DNA of 64,000 nucleotides from an uncultured Devosia sp. (GCF_963517015.1 NZ_CAUQDV010000002.1:620001-684000); one strand, 5' to 3'; positions 39,339 to 49,143 are shown, numbered from the stretch's first letter. The notes: generated by a model not told the origin, from the letters alone. A program made the numbers and translations.

Positions 39339-40313
39339 TTAGTAGCCGAGACCCTTGCGGGTGTCGTATTCGCCCTGCGGATTGTCGGCAGGCGTATAGA
39401 GCTTGGACTCGGTGATGATGAACTTCTCGGGTTCGGTGCCATCGGCGAGATAGGCCGAGAGCGCATCAAAGGCGGGACCAGCCATATTGGGGGTCAGTTC
39501 CACCGTGGCATTGGCTTCGCCGGCGACCATGGCGGCAAAGATGTCCGGCACGCCGTCGATCGAGACCACCTTGATGTCGGTGCCGGGCTTGAGGCCGGCA
39601 TCCTTGATGGCCTGGATGGCGCCAACGGCCATGTCGTCATTATGGGCATAGACCGCACAGATATCGGCACCGCCATTTTCGGCCTTGATGAAGCCTTCCA
39701 TGACTTCCTTGCCCTTGGCGCGGGTGAAGTCGCCGGTCTGCGACCGCGCGATGGTCAGGTTGGCATGGCCGGCAATGGCTTCTTCGAAGCCCTGCTTGCG
39801 GTTGATGGCCGGGGTCGAGCCCACCGTGCCCTGAAGTTCGACGATCTTGCAGTCGGCATCGCCGACTTCATTGACCAGCCATTCGCCGGCGGTGCGGCCT
39901 TCCAAAACCTGATCGGATGCCACCGAGGTCAGGTAGAGGTCTTCAGGCGCATCGACACCGCGGTCGAGCAGCATGACGGGGATTTCGGCTTCCTTGGCTT
40001 CGGCCAGAACGTCTTCCCAGCCGGTGGCAACAACGGGTGCCACGAGAATGGCGTCGACGCCCTGGGCGATAAAGCCGCGGATCGCCTTGATCTGGTTTTC
40101 CTGCTTCTGCTGGGCGTCGGCAAACTTGAGATCGATGCCGCGCTCTTCGGCCTGCTGCTTGGTGACCGAGGTTTCGGCAGCGCGCCAGCCGGATTCCGAA
40201 CCAATCTGGCTGAAACCGACGGTGAGACCGCTCAGATTGTCCTGTGCAATGGCGACAGATGTCAAAGCGGTAGCGAGGCTTGCCGCGATGGCAAGCTTGG
40301 AAATGATGTTCAC
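39339..40313 (-). CDS. ytfQ: Galactofuranose-type ABC binding protein YtfQ
   Basis: A 324-residue periplasmic protein with a signal peptide (MNIISKLAIAASLATALTSV). The mature part matches E. coli YtfQ closely as I remember it: LTVGFSQIGSESGWRAAET, QQKQENQIKAIRGFIAQG, APVVATGWEDVL, SQTGDFTRAKGKEVM and VELTPNMAGPAFDAL. I chose the GTG at 40313 because GGGAGGA lies 4 nt upstream. It is the first gene of the importer operon. The substrate by homology is galactofuranose; a related pentose or hexose is possible. Confidence 0.93.
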   Translation of the reverse strand: MNIISKLAIAASLATALTSVAIAQDNLSGLTVGFSQIGSESGWRAAETSVTKQQAEERGIDLKFADAQQKQENQIKAIRGFIAQGVDAILVAPVVATGWEDVLAEAKEAEIPVMLLDRGVDAPEDLYLTSVASDQVLEGRTAGEWLVNEVGDADCKIVELQGTVGSTPAINRKQGFEEAIAGHANLTIARSQTGDFTRAKGKEVMEGFIKAENGGADICAVYAHNDDMAVGAIQAIKDAGLKPGTDIKVVSIDGVPDIFAAMVAGEANATVELTPNMAGPAFDALSAYLADGTEPEKFIITESKLYTPADNPQGEYDTRKGLGY

Positions 40314-40370
40314 GATGTCCTCCCAATGTGATCGCCGCGGCGTGTTCACCTGCGGCAATGGGAGGACGCT

Positions 40371-40389
40371 ATTATAAAGTACTATTATA
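40371..40389 (-). promoter_or_regulatory. Candidate ytfQ promoter/operator with repeated TATAAT
   Basis: On the minus strand TATAAT occurs twice as part of the repeated TATAATAG (at 40384-40389 and 40371-40376), separated by TACTT, about 60 nt upstream of the ytfQ start. The region is strikingly AT-rich. The TAGTACTTTATA stretch could bind the GntR-type regulator of the operon. Confidence 0.45.
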
Positions 40390-40522
40390 TGTAAATAGCG
40401 AAAACGCGCTGTGCATTTCCCCGGGTCAAAGCATAGCCGCTGTGCCGGATCAGGCCTTGCGCATGGGGCTCATGGATGCTTTACGGACGCAACAATGGGC
40501 TTTGCGCCAAGGGTTTTACGGC

Positions 40523-42145
40523 ATGATACGTCTCGAAAGCATCGGTAAGCAAAACGGCAAGCAGATCGTCTTCATCGACGCATCGGCCGTGTTGCAGAAG
40601 GGCGAGAAGATCGGCCTGGTCGGACCCAATGGCGCTGGCAAGACGACTCTTTTCCGCATGATCACTGGCCAGGAACAGCCCGACGAGGGCCAGGTCACCA
40701 TGGAGCGCGGCGTTTCCATCGGCTATTTCAGCCAGGACGTGGGCGAGATGAGCGGCCGCTCTGTCGTGGCCGAGGTCATGGACGGAGCGGGCCCGGTGTC
40801 GTCGCTGATTGCGGAAATGCGCGCGCTGGAAGCCGACATGGGCGACCCAGACAAGGCCGACGACATGGACGCCATCATCGAGCGCTATGGCGAGGTGCAG
40901 CATCAGTTCGAAGAGCTGGACGGCTATTCGCTGGATGGTCGCGCCCGCGAAGTGCTTGATGGCCTAGGCTTTTCCCAGGAGATGATGGATGGCGACGTCG
41001 GCAAGCTGTCGGGCGGCTGGAAGATGCGCGTGGCGCTGGCCCGTATCCTGCTGCTCCGTCCCGACGCCCTGCTGCTCGACGAACCGAGCAACCATCTCGA
41101 TCTTGAGTCCCTGATCTGGCTGGAAGACTTCCTGCAGAACTATTCCGGCGCCCTGTTCATGACATCGCATGATCGCGAGTTCATGAACCGCATCTGCAAC
41201 AAGATCGTCGAGATCGATGCCGGGTCGCTGACCACCTACACCGGCAATTACGAATTCTACCAGCAGCAGCGCGCCGTTGCCGAGAAGAACCAGCAGGCGC
41301 AATTTGAACGCCAGCAGGCAATGCTGGCGAAAGAACTCGACTTCATCGCCCGCTTCAAGGCCCGCGCGTCGCATGCCGCGCAGGTACAGAGCCGGGTCAA
41401 GAAGCTCGACAAGATCGACCGCGTCGAGCCGCCCAAGCGCCGCCAGACCGTCGACTTCGAGTTCCGCCCTGCCCCGCGCTCGGGCGAAGACGTCGCCCTG
41501 CTCAAGGGCGTGGCCAAGAGCTATGGCTCCAAGACCATCTATGACGGGCTGGACTTTCATGTGCGCCGCAAGGAGCGCTGGTGCATCATGGGCGTCAATG
41601 GCGCCGGAAAGTCGACGCTGCTCAAGCTGGTGACCGGCACGGCCGATCCCGATGCCGGTACGGTGACGCGCGGCCCTTCGGTCAAGATGGCCTATTTCGC
41701 CCAGCATGCCATGGATGTGCTCGATGGCGACCTGACCGTGTTCCAGCAGCTTGAATCGTCCTTCCCGCAGGCCGGCCAGGCGCCGTTGCGTGCCCTCGCC
41801 GGGGCCTTCGGCTTTTCAGGCGACGAAATCGAGAAGAAGTGCCGCGTCTTGTCGGGTGGCGAAAAGGCGCGTCTCGTCATGGCGATGATGCTGTTCGATC
41901 CGCCGAACTTCCTGGTCCTCGACGAGCCGACCAACCATCTGGACATTGCCACCAAGGAAATGCTGATCACCGCGCTCAGCGCCTTCGAGGGCACAATGCT
42001 GTTCGTCAGCCATGATCGTCATTTCCTCGCCGCCCTTTCCAATCGCGTGCTGGAGCTGACGCCGGAAGGCGTGCATGTCTATGGCGGCGGCTATACCGAA
42101 TATGTGCAGTCGACGGGTCAGGAAGCGCCGGGCCTGCGCAGCTGA
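40523..42145 (+). CDS. ABC-F family ATPase (ribosome-associated type)
   Basis: A 540-residue soluble protein with two ABC cassettes and no membrane segment. It has Walker A GPNGAGKTT and GVNGAGKST, signatures LSGGWKMR and LSGGEKAR, Walker B motifs LLLDEPSNHLDL and LVLDEPTNHLD, and a charged linker between them (AAQVQSRVKKLDK). ABC-F proteins act on the ribosome, in translation factor or antibiotic-protection roles; sequence alone does not say which. I chose the ATG at 40523 (MIRLESIG) with AAGGG upstream; the longer frame upstream is unlike the family. Confidence 0.88.
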   Translation: MIRLESIGKQNGKQIVFIDASAVLQKGEKIGLVGPNGAGKTTLFRMITGQEQPDEGQVTMERGVSIGYFSQDVGEMSGRSVVAEVMDGAGPVSSLIAEMRALEADMGDPDKADDMDAIIERYGEVQHQFEELDGYSLDGRAREVLDGLGFSQEMMDGDVGKLSGGWKMRVALARILLLRPDALLLDEPSNHLDLESLIWLEDFLQNYSGALFMTSHDREFMNRICNKIVEIDAGSLTTYTGNYEFYQQQRAVAEKNQQAQFERQQAMLAKELDFIARFKARASHAAQVQSRVKKLDKIDRVEPPKRRQTVDFEFRPAPRSGEDVALLKGVAKSYGSKTIYDGLDFHVRRKERWCIMGVNGAGKSTLLKLVTGTADPDAGTVTRGPSVKMAYFAQHAMDVLDGDLTVFQQLESSFPQAGQAPLRALAGAFGFSGDEIEKKCRVLSGGEKARLVMAMMLFDPPNFLVLDEPTNHLDIATKEMLITALSAFEGTMLFVSHDRHFLAALSNRVLELTPEGVHVYGGGYTEYVQSTGQEAPGLRS

Positions 42146-42311
42146 AATCGATAAGCAAGACTACGTATAAGAGCGAAGCGCGAGACGCTAAACCTCTGTG
42201 AGGCAAGCGTTACCGTGAAGCTTTGCAAGCATTCCAAGGGATTCAGGATTGGCAAACTCTTCGGTGTTATCACCTTAGGACTATTGCCCACTCCGTATTC
42301 CTGGAGGCGAC

Positions 42312-44213
42312 GTGACTTCACCATGGCAGATGCTCGCCGGCAATCTTGCCGTCGTTGCGCTAGTGGTGCTCTGCTGGGGGCATGCGCGCTTCTGGCTGCG
42401 CGGCGTACACGGCGTCGCCCGCAGTGCCCTGTTCGGCGCCACGATGGGTTTTGGCGCCGTGGCCTCCATGCTGATGGGCGCCGAAATCGGCACTGGCTAT
42501 CTCGTTGACCTGCGCTATTCGCTGATCGCCGTATCGGCCTTCTTCGGCGGACCCGTCGCTGCCCTGATCAGTCTTTCGCTTGCCATGGGCTGGCGGATGG
42601 AAATGGGCGGCTCCGGCGTGACAGCGGGGCTGTTCCTTATGGTGTTCACCACCGGCCTTGGCCTTGGAGCGCGCGTGCTGTTCCGCAAGAATGGCCCATC
42701 GGTCTTTGCCGTTCTCTGCCTTAGCGCGGCGGTCACCCTGCTGGTGGCATCGCCGATCTTCCTCGTGCCGCACGAGAGCATGGCCCATGCCTTCGCCAAT
42801 TCCTTCGCGCCGATGGCCGTGCTCAACCAGGTGGCCACGACGCTGGCGGGCCTGGTCGTGCTGCAGGCGCGTCGGCTCGCAGCCGAACGCGACCTGATGA
42901 GTGCCGCCATGGTGCAGTCGCCGGATTATTCCTACGTCAAGGACCGGCATGGGCGCTTTGCCGTGGTCAACCAGGGTGTCGCCCAGTTCAATGGTTTCGC
43001 CCGCCCGCGCGACATGATCGGCAAGACCGATTTCGACCTGACCAATCAGGCGAGAGCACAAACGCTGTTTGCCATCGAGCAGCGCATCATCCGCGGCGGC
43101 CAGGCCCAGCTCGACATGGTGGAACAGCTGCAGGACAATCTGGGCCGCATGCGCTGGTTCAGCACCTCCAAGGTGCCGCTGCACAGCGCCAGCGGCGAGA
43201 TGATCGGCCTTGCGGGCGTCACCCGCGACATTACCGACGAACGCCAGCTGCGGCAGGACCTGATCGACAGCCGCAACACGCTGTCCTTTGCCATGGCCGA
43301 AATGTCGGATGGCCTGGCCATGTTCGACAGCGAGGGGCGGATCGAATTCTGCAACGAGCAGTATCGCGAGGCCTTCCCCTATACCGGCACGGTGCGCCAG
43401 CCCGGCACGCATATGCGCGACATCCTCAAGGCAGTGATCTCGACCGGCGAGCAATTGAGCGCGCCCAAACAGGTCGATGAAAAGTGGATCAAGCGCATGG
43501 TGGACAATCTCCATCGCGAGAGCGAGGAAGAGGTCCATCTATTCGACGGCCGCTGGCTGCAGATCCGCACACGACCTACCAGCGAGGGCAAGACGCTGGC
43601 CGTGGTGACCGATGTCACCCGCATCAAGCAGGCCGAAATGGCGCTGCATTCGGCCACCGACCAGCTCAAGCATCTGGTGCGTACGGACGGACTGACCGGC
43701 CTGCTCAACCGCCGCGCCTTCGATGACGCCATGGATGCCGAAATCGCCCGCTCGGCGCGCGCCGGCACGCCGATGAGCCTGCTGCTGATCGATGTCGATC
43801 ACTTCAAGGCTTACAATGACGAATATGGCCATCCATCCGGCGACGAATGTCTCAAGCTGGTGGCCAATCACCTGCAGAAGTCACTCAAACGCTCGGCCGA
43901 CCTGGCGGTGCGCTATGGCGGCGAGGAGTTTGCGGCCATCCTGCCGGAGACGGACGAGGATGGTGCCTATCTGGTGGCCGAAAGCTTCCGCAAGACCTTG
44001 GCTGGCGCCAGGCTTCCGCATCGCGGCAGCGAGCGCGGCATCCTCACCGCCAGCGTGGGCGTAGCCACCTACATGCCGGACAACCTGCGCCGCAGCACGG
44101 GTGAACTGATCCAGGTGGCCGATGAAGCGCTCTACAGCGCCAAGGCGGCAGGCCGCGATCGGGTCTATGGCACGCGCGTCCGTGGCCAGCAGGCGAAATA
44201 CGCGCACGAATAG
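42312..44213 (+). CDS. Membrane sensor diguanylate cyclase (5TM-PAS-PAS-GGDEF)
   Basis: A 633-residue protein. The N-terminal ~190 residues form about five or six TM helices of the 5TMR-LYT type (GAEIGTGYLVDLRY). A PAS domain (SPDYSYVKDRHGRFAVVN) follows, then a second PAS-like domain (GLAMFDSEGRIEFCNEQYREAF). The C-terminal GGDEF domain has an intact RYGGEEF site and DVDHFKAYND, so it should be an active c-di-GMP synthase. The start is a GTG at 42312 with GGAGG 5 nt upstream. It is the second c-di-GMP gene of the window. Confidence 0.92.
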   Translation: MTSPWQMLAGNLAVVALVVLCWGHARFWLRGVHGVARSALFGATMGFGAVASMLMGAEIGTGYLVDLRYSLIAVSAFFGGPVAALISLSLAMGWRMEMGGSGVTAGLFLMVFTTGLGLGARVLFRKNGPSVFAVLCLSAAVTLLVASPIFLVPHESMAHAFANSFAPMAVLNQVATTLAGLVVLQARRLAAERDLMSAAMVQSPDYSYVKDRHGRFAVVNQGVAQFNGFARPRDMIGKTDFDLTNQARAQTLFAIEQRIIRGGQAQLDMVEQLQDNLGRMRWFSTSKVPLHSASGEMIGLAGVTRDITDERQLRQDLIDSRNTLSFAMAEMSDGLAMFDSEGRIEFCNEQYREAFPYTGTVRQPGTHMRDILKAVISTGEQLSAPKQVDEKWIKRMVDNLHRESEEEVHLFDGRWLQIRTRPTSEGKTLAVVTDVTRIKQAEMALHSATDQLKHLVRTDGLTGLLNRRAFDDAMDAEIARSARAGTPMSLLLIDVDHFKAYNDEYGHPSGDECLKLVANHLQKSLKRSADLAVRYGGEEFAAILPETDEDGAYLVAESFRKTLAGARLPHRGSERGILTASVGVATYMPDNLRRSTGELIQVADEALYSAKAAGRDRVYGTRVRGQQAKYAHE

Positions 44214-44219
44214 GCTGTC

Positions 44220-45110
44220 CTAGAGACCGTGCTTTTCGAGCGTGGCGTGATACTCGTCGATCAACTCCTCGCGGTCACGGTCCGATTCCCACCCGGCCTC
44301 GATCTCCGCCTTCACCGCCGGATCGAGCGCTGCCCATCGGGCGTCCCACTCCTCGCCATTGTGCATCCAGTAACCGACAAGTTCGTAGCGCTCGGCGGGG
44401 AGCTTGAGTTCCTGCCGGACGAATTTGCGGACGGAGCGCACCACCTTCTGTTCGCCCGCCACCCAGATATAGCCAGGTGTCGCGGGGAGCGGCACGGCGC
44501 GGACCACTTCGCCCATACGGCTGGGCGCAACCCCATTGCCGCTGCGGTGCAGCCAGGTCACCGTGGCACCGGGATGAGCGGGGAGTTTCTGTTCGTCCTC
44601 GGCCAGCGCGACTTCGACGAAGACACGGCTTTCGATATGCCTGGGCGTCTGCTCCAGGATGCGCGCCAGTGCAGGAATGCCCGTCGCATCACAGACCAGC
44701 AATTGCCACGCGGTATCCGCCGGCGGCGTATAGAGACCGCGCGGACGATTGATGGTCACCTTGTCACCGACCTTGGAGGCCACAGCCCAGGTGCAGGCCA
44801 GCCCACCCTCATGGATGACGAAGTCGATGTCGATCTCGACCGGGTCCGAACGATAGCGGCGCACGGTATAGGTCGAGCAGCGAATGGCGTCCTGCCCATC
44901 GGGATAGGTCCAGCGGCCGTCCTCGGTGATCACCGGCAGGTGCAGCTTTCCGGTTTCCGCATTGGGAAAGAACAGCCGCAGATATTCGTCGCCGATGCCC
45001 GTGGTCTTGAAGTCGCGCAGCCCATCGCCGCCAAAGGTCAGCCGGAGCATGCCGGGCGTGAGCTGGTGGCGCGACAGGACCGTCGCTTCGTGGAACATCG
45101 GGGTCATCAT
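44220..45110 (-). CDS. Siderophore-interacting protein (FAD-dependent ferric-siderophore reductase)
   Basis: A 296-residue flavoprotein that reduces ferric siderophores in the cytoplasm to release iron. It shows the FAD-binding RCSTYTVRRY motif (about 78-87), an IDIDFVIHEG segment, and the C-terminal NAD(P)H domain with YIWVAGEQKVVRSVRKF, typical of the ViuB/SIP family. It converges on the diguanylate cyclase gene. No siderophore transport genes are adjacent, so it appears to stand alone. Confidence 0.9.
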   Translation of the reverse strand: MMTPMFHEATVLSRHQLTPGMLRLTFGGDGLRDFKTTGIGDEYLRLFFPNAETGKLHLPVITEDGRWTYPDGQDAIRCSTYTVRRYRSDPVEIDIDFVIHEGGLACTWAVASKVGDKVTINRPRGLYTPPADTAWQLLVCDATGIPALARILEQTPRHIESRVFVEVALAEDEQKLPAHPGATVTWLHRSGNGVAPSRMGEVVRAVPLPATPGYIWVAGEQKVVRSVRKFVRQELKLPAERYELVGYWMHNGEEWDARWAALDPAVKAEIEAGWESDRDREELIDEYHATLEKHGL

Positions 45111-45181
45111 GGCTCCGCCGGATCGTTGGTGCGGTTACCGCCGCTTGCTGACGAGGGTGCTATATTTGATGACAGGATTAG

Positions 45182-47026
45182 TCAAGTTACGAGCCGGTCA
45201 GCAAGAAGGCGTCCAGCATGCTGGTCGGATTGCATCGCGGATAGAGGCCGATGGGGTGACTTGAACCAGTAGAATGGGTCGGCCACCAACTCGCAGAGAC
45301 CGCGAAATGTCGCCACCCCAAGCAGGAACCAGTAAGCCGGGAGCCAGAGCTGCGCGCGCCAAAGCTTCAATCGCCCCAGACGTTTAAGACCGAGCATAGT
45401 TGTGGCCCAGGCACTGCCATAACCCATACCCAGCATGGCGAGATAGAATACCGTCCACAGTGACCCATCCACCACGGCTGCACCAAGGCCGACCCTGACC
45501 AGCAGCGTCATCGCAAAAACGCAATGCAAGACCGGCGCCACGATCATTCCGAGCACCAGCATTTCAAAGACCAGAAAGGGTCCCAGGCCCATTTCTCCAA
45601 GCAGGCTAACAGGATCGCGGTTGTGCACGATGAAAGTCTGCATCCAGCCCTTCATCCAGCGCCGTCGCTGCCCCAGCCAGGCCGGCAGCCGGGTCGGCGC
45701 CGTCTCGCGTGTCGCCGATTGCAGCATGTCGACGCGCAGTCGCCGCCGCGCCAGGCGAATGCCCAGATCGGCATCCTCGGTGACGTTGAAGGCGTCCCAT
45801 CCCCCGATGTCACGCAGGGTCGACAGGCGGAAGTGGTTGGAGGTGCCGCCCAGCGGCATGGGCATGCGCCAGCGCCCCAGGGCCGGCAGCAGGACGGCGA
45901 ACAGCCCGGCATATTCTCCTGCGAACTGTCGCGTCAGCCAGTTCTCCGAGCCATTGTCGATGGTCAGCCGCGCCTGGAGACAAACCACCTCGGCTTCATC
46001 CCGAAACCTTGCGGCGGCCTTCCAGAGCTGATCCGGATCGGGAATGTCCTCCGCATCGAACACGACGACGTATTCGCCCCGGCAAAGCGGCAGGGCGAAA
46101 TCGAGGGCCTTGGGCTTGGTATGCGGCTTGGCGTCCGGCACGGAGACCAGCGAGAACTGCGGCGCATTGAGATGTGTCCTGACGGCAGCGATGGTTTCAT
46201 CCGAGCGGGATTCGACCACGAATTTGATGTCGAGCCGGTCGGCCGGGTAGTCCAGCGCCCGCATGGCGGCGAAAAGCTGCGGCACCATTTCGGATTCGTT
46301 GCGCAGCGGGATCAGCACCGAATAGACCGGCAGTTCCTCGTCAGCCGGCCGCTGCAGCCGTGGTTGTGGTCGCAGCGGTTCCAGAACCGCCGCCAGCCGG
46401 ATGCATGCGGGACCCAACAGGAGCACCAGAACCACCGGCAAGAGGACCTCCTGGGCGAAGAAGGGCGCGGCACAGGTCAGAACGGTCAGCAGGACGACGG
46501 CCAGGGCAAAGCCCCAGCGCGCCAGCACGGTCAGCTCAAGCTGGGCCGTGGCAAAGGGCCAGCGCCGCGTCAGGTTCTGCCGTGCCCCATCGACAAGGAA
46601 GGGCGAAGCCAATGCGACCAGATGCTCGCGCAAGGCGTGCTCAGGGACGAGAAACAGCAGCTGCCGCAGATGCGGCCTGGACCGCAGCGCATTGCGCAGC
46701 CCGATGATCCCGATAAAGTCGGGCGCGGCAACGGCGACCTCCCGATCGACAAGCTGTAGCCGGAACAGCCTCACATCGGCCAGCGCCTCCAGCCTTGTCG
46801 GCTCCAGCCTGCCTCGCAGCCCACGCGGAACGCGATCGAAGAAGCTCAGGCCCGCCCAACGGGCCGCGCGCTCCATGATTGCATCGGGGCTCGTGCCATG
46901 TTGGGTGGCGATAAACAGCAGCGGGTCGACTTCGCGCAACAATGCCGCTTCGAGCACGGTAAGCGCCTGCTCGTCCGTTACGTCATCGCTCAAAACTGCC
47001 CTGACCAGGTCCAGTGCATCCGACAT
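45182..47026 (-). CDS. Membrane GT2 polysaccharide synthase-like protein
   Basis: A 614-residue protein. The first ~150 residues resemble the N-terminal domain of type II secretion ATPases (GSPII_E_N/MshEN; MERAARWAGLSFFD). Two TM helices (about 165-210) precede a family-2 glycosyltransferase domain with YSVLIPLRNE, the DAED acidic motif, NVTEDADLG and the QRRRW motif of processive enzymes. Four or so C-terminal TM helices follow. The layout fits exopolysaccharide synthases of the cellulose/curdlan kind. No partner genes are adjacent. MshEN domains can bind c-di-GMP, so regulation by that messenger is possible. Confidence 0.88.
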   Translation of the reverse strand: MSDALDLVRAVLSDDVTDEQALTVLEAALLREVDPLLFIATQHGTSPDAIMERAARWAGLSFFDRVPRGLRGRLEPTRLEALADVRLFRLQLVDREVAVAAPDFIGIIGLRNALRSRPHLRQLLFLVPEHALREHLVALASPFLVDGARQNLTRRWPFATAQLELTVLARWGFALAVVLLTVLTCAAPFFAQEVLLPVVLVLLLGPACIRLAAVLEPLRPQPRLQRPADEELPVYSVLIPLRNESEMVPQLFAAMRALDYPADRLDIKFVVESRSDETIAAVRTHLNAPQFSLVSVPDAKPHTKPKALDFALPLCRGEYVVVFDAEDIPDPDQLWKAAARFRDEAEVVCLQARLTIDNGSENWLTRQFAGEYAGLFAVLLPALGRWRMPMPLGGTSNHFRLSTLRDIGGWDAFNVTEDADLGIRLARRRLRVDMLQSATRETAPTRLPAWLGQRRRWMKGWMQTFIVHNRDPVSLLGEMGLGPFLVFEMLVLGMIVAPVLHCVFAMTLLVRVGLGAAVVDGSLWTVFYLAMLGMGYGSAWATTMLGLKRLGRLKLWRAQLWLPAYWFLLGVATFRGLCELVADPFYWFKSPHRPLSAMQSDQHAGRLLADRLVT

Positions 47027-47284
47027 GGGACGCCTGCCCGGTCAGCGCCCCGGCCCCCAGCGTGAACCGTTCAGCAAAAGGCAGGCCCGGCGCCCCGCCA
47101 GACCTGCCGAGAATTCTCTATGAAACAAGCCAAGTATAATTTTGCGCGAAACTGCGCCTGGACTGCACACATACATCGAACGCCCCCGAAGCTCACGATG
47201 ATGCGCCAAAGAACGGCAATAGAGCGACTATTGCGCCGATTAAGTTCACAATCAAGATGAATTCGCGCGCTGGCGGATACTCGG

Positions 47285-47995
47285 CTAGATCGTGATCAGC
47301 CCGAGGCGAAGGGCTTCGACCACCGTGTGTACCCGATTGCTGGTGCCCAGGCGCTTCTGGGCGTTTTCGCAATGCTGGTTGATGGTGCGCGGGCTCAGGC
47401 CGGTGATCTCGGCAATATCAGATGCCGTCTTGCCAGCGGCCACCCATTGCAGAACCTCGCCCTCGCGATCGGTGATCAGCCGTCCGGGTTCGGGCTGGCT
47501 ATGCAGATAGCGCAGCTGGCCATAGGTATAGAGCGCCAGCATGTGCACTTCGAGCACCTGACGTTCACTCAGGCCTTTCGGATCGCCCATCAGCGAAACG
47601 GCACCCGCGAGTTCACCGTCGATGTGGATCGGCACGCAAAGGCCCGATACAAGGCCACGGCTCGCGGCCAGCATGAGCATTTCATGCATTTCAGGCTCGG
47701 CAACGGGATCGTAAGGCGCATCGTCCCAATCGAAGGGCATGCTGGTGTGCAGGCAATGGCGCGCCACCGGATCATGACGAATATAACCATTGGCCACGTA
47801 TTCGGCGAACCACTCAGCCTTGCCACCGGTCAGCAGAACGGTCTCGGTAATATCCCAGTCGTTCGTGGGAACGCCGGCTATGAAAAAACTATCAAAGCCA
47901 TAACCAGCGACTGCCTTTTGAAAGACATCGAGCATTCCTCGCAGATCCTGCTGTTGCTGGATCGCCTTGATGGTCTTTGATAGGTCGGCGTTCAA
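47285..47995 (-). CDS. LuxR-family quorum-sensing regulator (AHL-binding type, solo)
   Basis: A 236-residue regulator with an autoinducer-binding domain and a C-terminal LuxR HTH (ITDREGEVLQWVAAGKTASDIA). The six residues invariant in AHL receptors are all present at W62, Y66, D75, P76, W90 and G118, each exactly five positions after the TraR numbering. The start is a TTG at 47995 with GGGGG 7 nt upstream. No luxI-type synthase lies in the window, so it may answer a distant or foreign AHL signal. It is upstream of, and on the same strand as, the GT2 polysaccharide gene. Confidence 0.9.
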   Translation of the reverse strand: MNADLSKTIKAIQQQQDLRGMLDVFQKAVAGYGFDSFFIAGVPTNDWDITETVLLTGGKAEWFAEYVANGYIRHDPVARHCLHTSMPFDWDDAPYDPVAEPEMHEMLMLAASRGLVSGLCVPIHIDGELAGAVSLMGDPKGLSERQVLEVHMLALYTYGQLRYLHSQPEPGRLITDREGEVLQWVAAGKTASDIAEITGLSPRTINQHCENAQKRLGTSNRVHTVVEALRLGLITI

Positions 47996-48123
47996 CCCTA
48001 GCCCCCGCCAGATTATTCGCCATTACTGACCGGATTTTTCCCAATAGGCAAGGCACTGGGCGCGCCCTTCCACGAATAGATAGGGCGGCCCAGCTTAGAC
48101 TTTGGCATATATTTGAGCGGCGA

Positions 48124-49143
48124 TCAGTGTTTGGCGTCGAACTGATGCGGATTGAAGTGGTAGGCGGTCGAGCAGAATTCACAGACCACTTCGATATCGC
48201 CATCCACGGCCATTTCCTCGCGGTCTTCGGCAGTGAAATTGGTGGCCAGCATGTCCTCGATCCGGTCTGCAGAGCAGGAGCAGCGCTCTACCAGCGTCAT
48301 GGGCGTGAACACCCGCACGCCGGTCTCGTGATAGAGCCGGAACAGCAGGCGTTCCGAGCTCAGGTCAGGATCGGCCAGTTCGAGATCGTCCACCGTTCCC
48401 AGGTGAACCTTGGCCTCGTTCCAGCCATCGGCCTCGACGAAGTCAGGGTCGGCCGTTTCCGGATTGTCGAAATTGCCGTCGCCCGGCAGGTCCGCCATAT
48501 GGGAAATGCCGTGCTCGGGCAGATGCTGGATCAGCACGCCACCCGCCCGCCAATGGGGACGATGGTCGCCCTTTTTGGTGAATTCGGCCACGGCGATACG
48601 GACCTGGGTCGGGATCTGCTCGGACTGCATGAAATAGGTATGCGCCACTTCCTCGAGTGAATGGCCGTCGAGCGCGACAATGCCCTGGTAGCGCTCGGTG
48701 TGGGCACCCTGGTCGATGGTCATGGCCAGATGACCCTTGCCCAGCAGCTGATGCGGCTTGGTATTGCCCTCTTCGGCGGCCTTGAGCAGGGCGTCATGAT
48801 CGAAACGGGCATAGCCGCGCATGCCATCGGGCGCGTCGAAATCGACCACGATCAGGTTCACCGGACCATCGGTCTGGGTCTGCATGATGAACTTGCCCTC
48901 GAACTTGAGCGAGGAACCGATCAGGGCGGCCAGAACCACGGCCTCGCCAAGGAGGCGCGCCACCGGAGCGGGATAGTTGTGACGGCTGAGAATGGTGTCG
49001 AGCGCCTCGCCCAGCCGCACGCTGCGGCCGCGCGTATCGAGCTTGTCGAGGGTGAAGGGGACGACAGTGTCGTCCACGCTTTCCGGACGGTCGAGCCCGA
49101 GGGCGTTGATCAGGTTCTCGCTCATGGTCGTTTCCGTGGTCAT
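48124..49143 (-). CDS. hslO: Hsp33 redox-regulated chaperone
   Basis: A 339-residue cytoplasmic holdase that is activated by oxidation. The N-terminal domain (LGEAVVLAALIGSSLKFEGKF, GYARFDHDALL) is typical. The C-terminal zinc switch is intact: C288-x-C290 and C321-xx-C324. It is the last gene of the argD-argF-hslO run, 135 nt after argF, an order seen in many Hyphomicrobiales. ATG at 49143 is used; the internal ATG at 49125 is an alternative. Confidence 0.93.
   Translation of the reverse strand: MTTETTMSENLINALGLDRPESVDDTVVPFTLDKLDTRGRSVRLGEALDTILSRHNYPAPVARLLGEAVVLAALIGSSLKFEGKFIMQTQTDGPVNLIVVDFDAPDGMRGYARFDHDALLKAAEEGNTKPHQLLGKGHLAMTIDQGAHTERYQGIVALDGHSLEEVAHTYFMQSEQIPTQVRIAVAEFTKKGDHRPHWRAGGVLIQHLPEHGISHMADLPGDGNFDNPETADPDFVEADGWNEAKVHLGTVDDLELADPDLSSERLLFRLYHETGVRVFTPMTLVERCSCSADRIEDMLATNFTAEDREEMAVDGDIEVVCEFCSTAYHFNPHQFDAKH

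Noticed and set aside
42146..42311. Possible c-di-GMP riboswitch before the diguanylate cyclase
   Set aside because: I looked for the conserved GEMM core and paired stems and did not find them.
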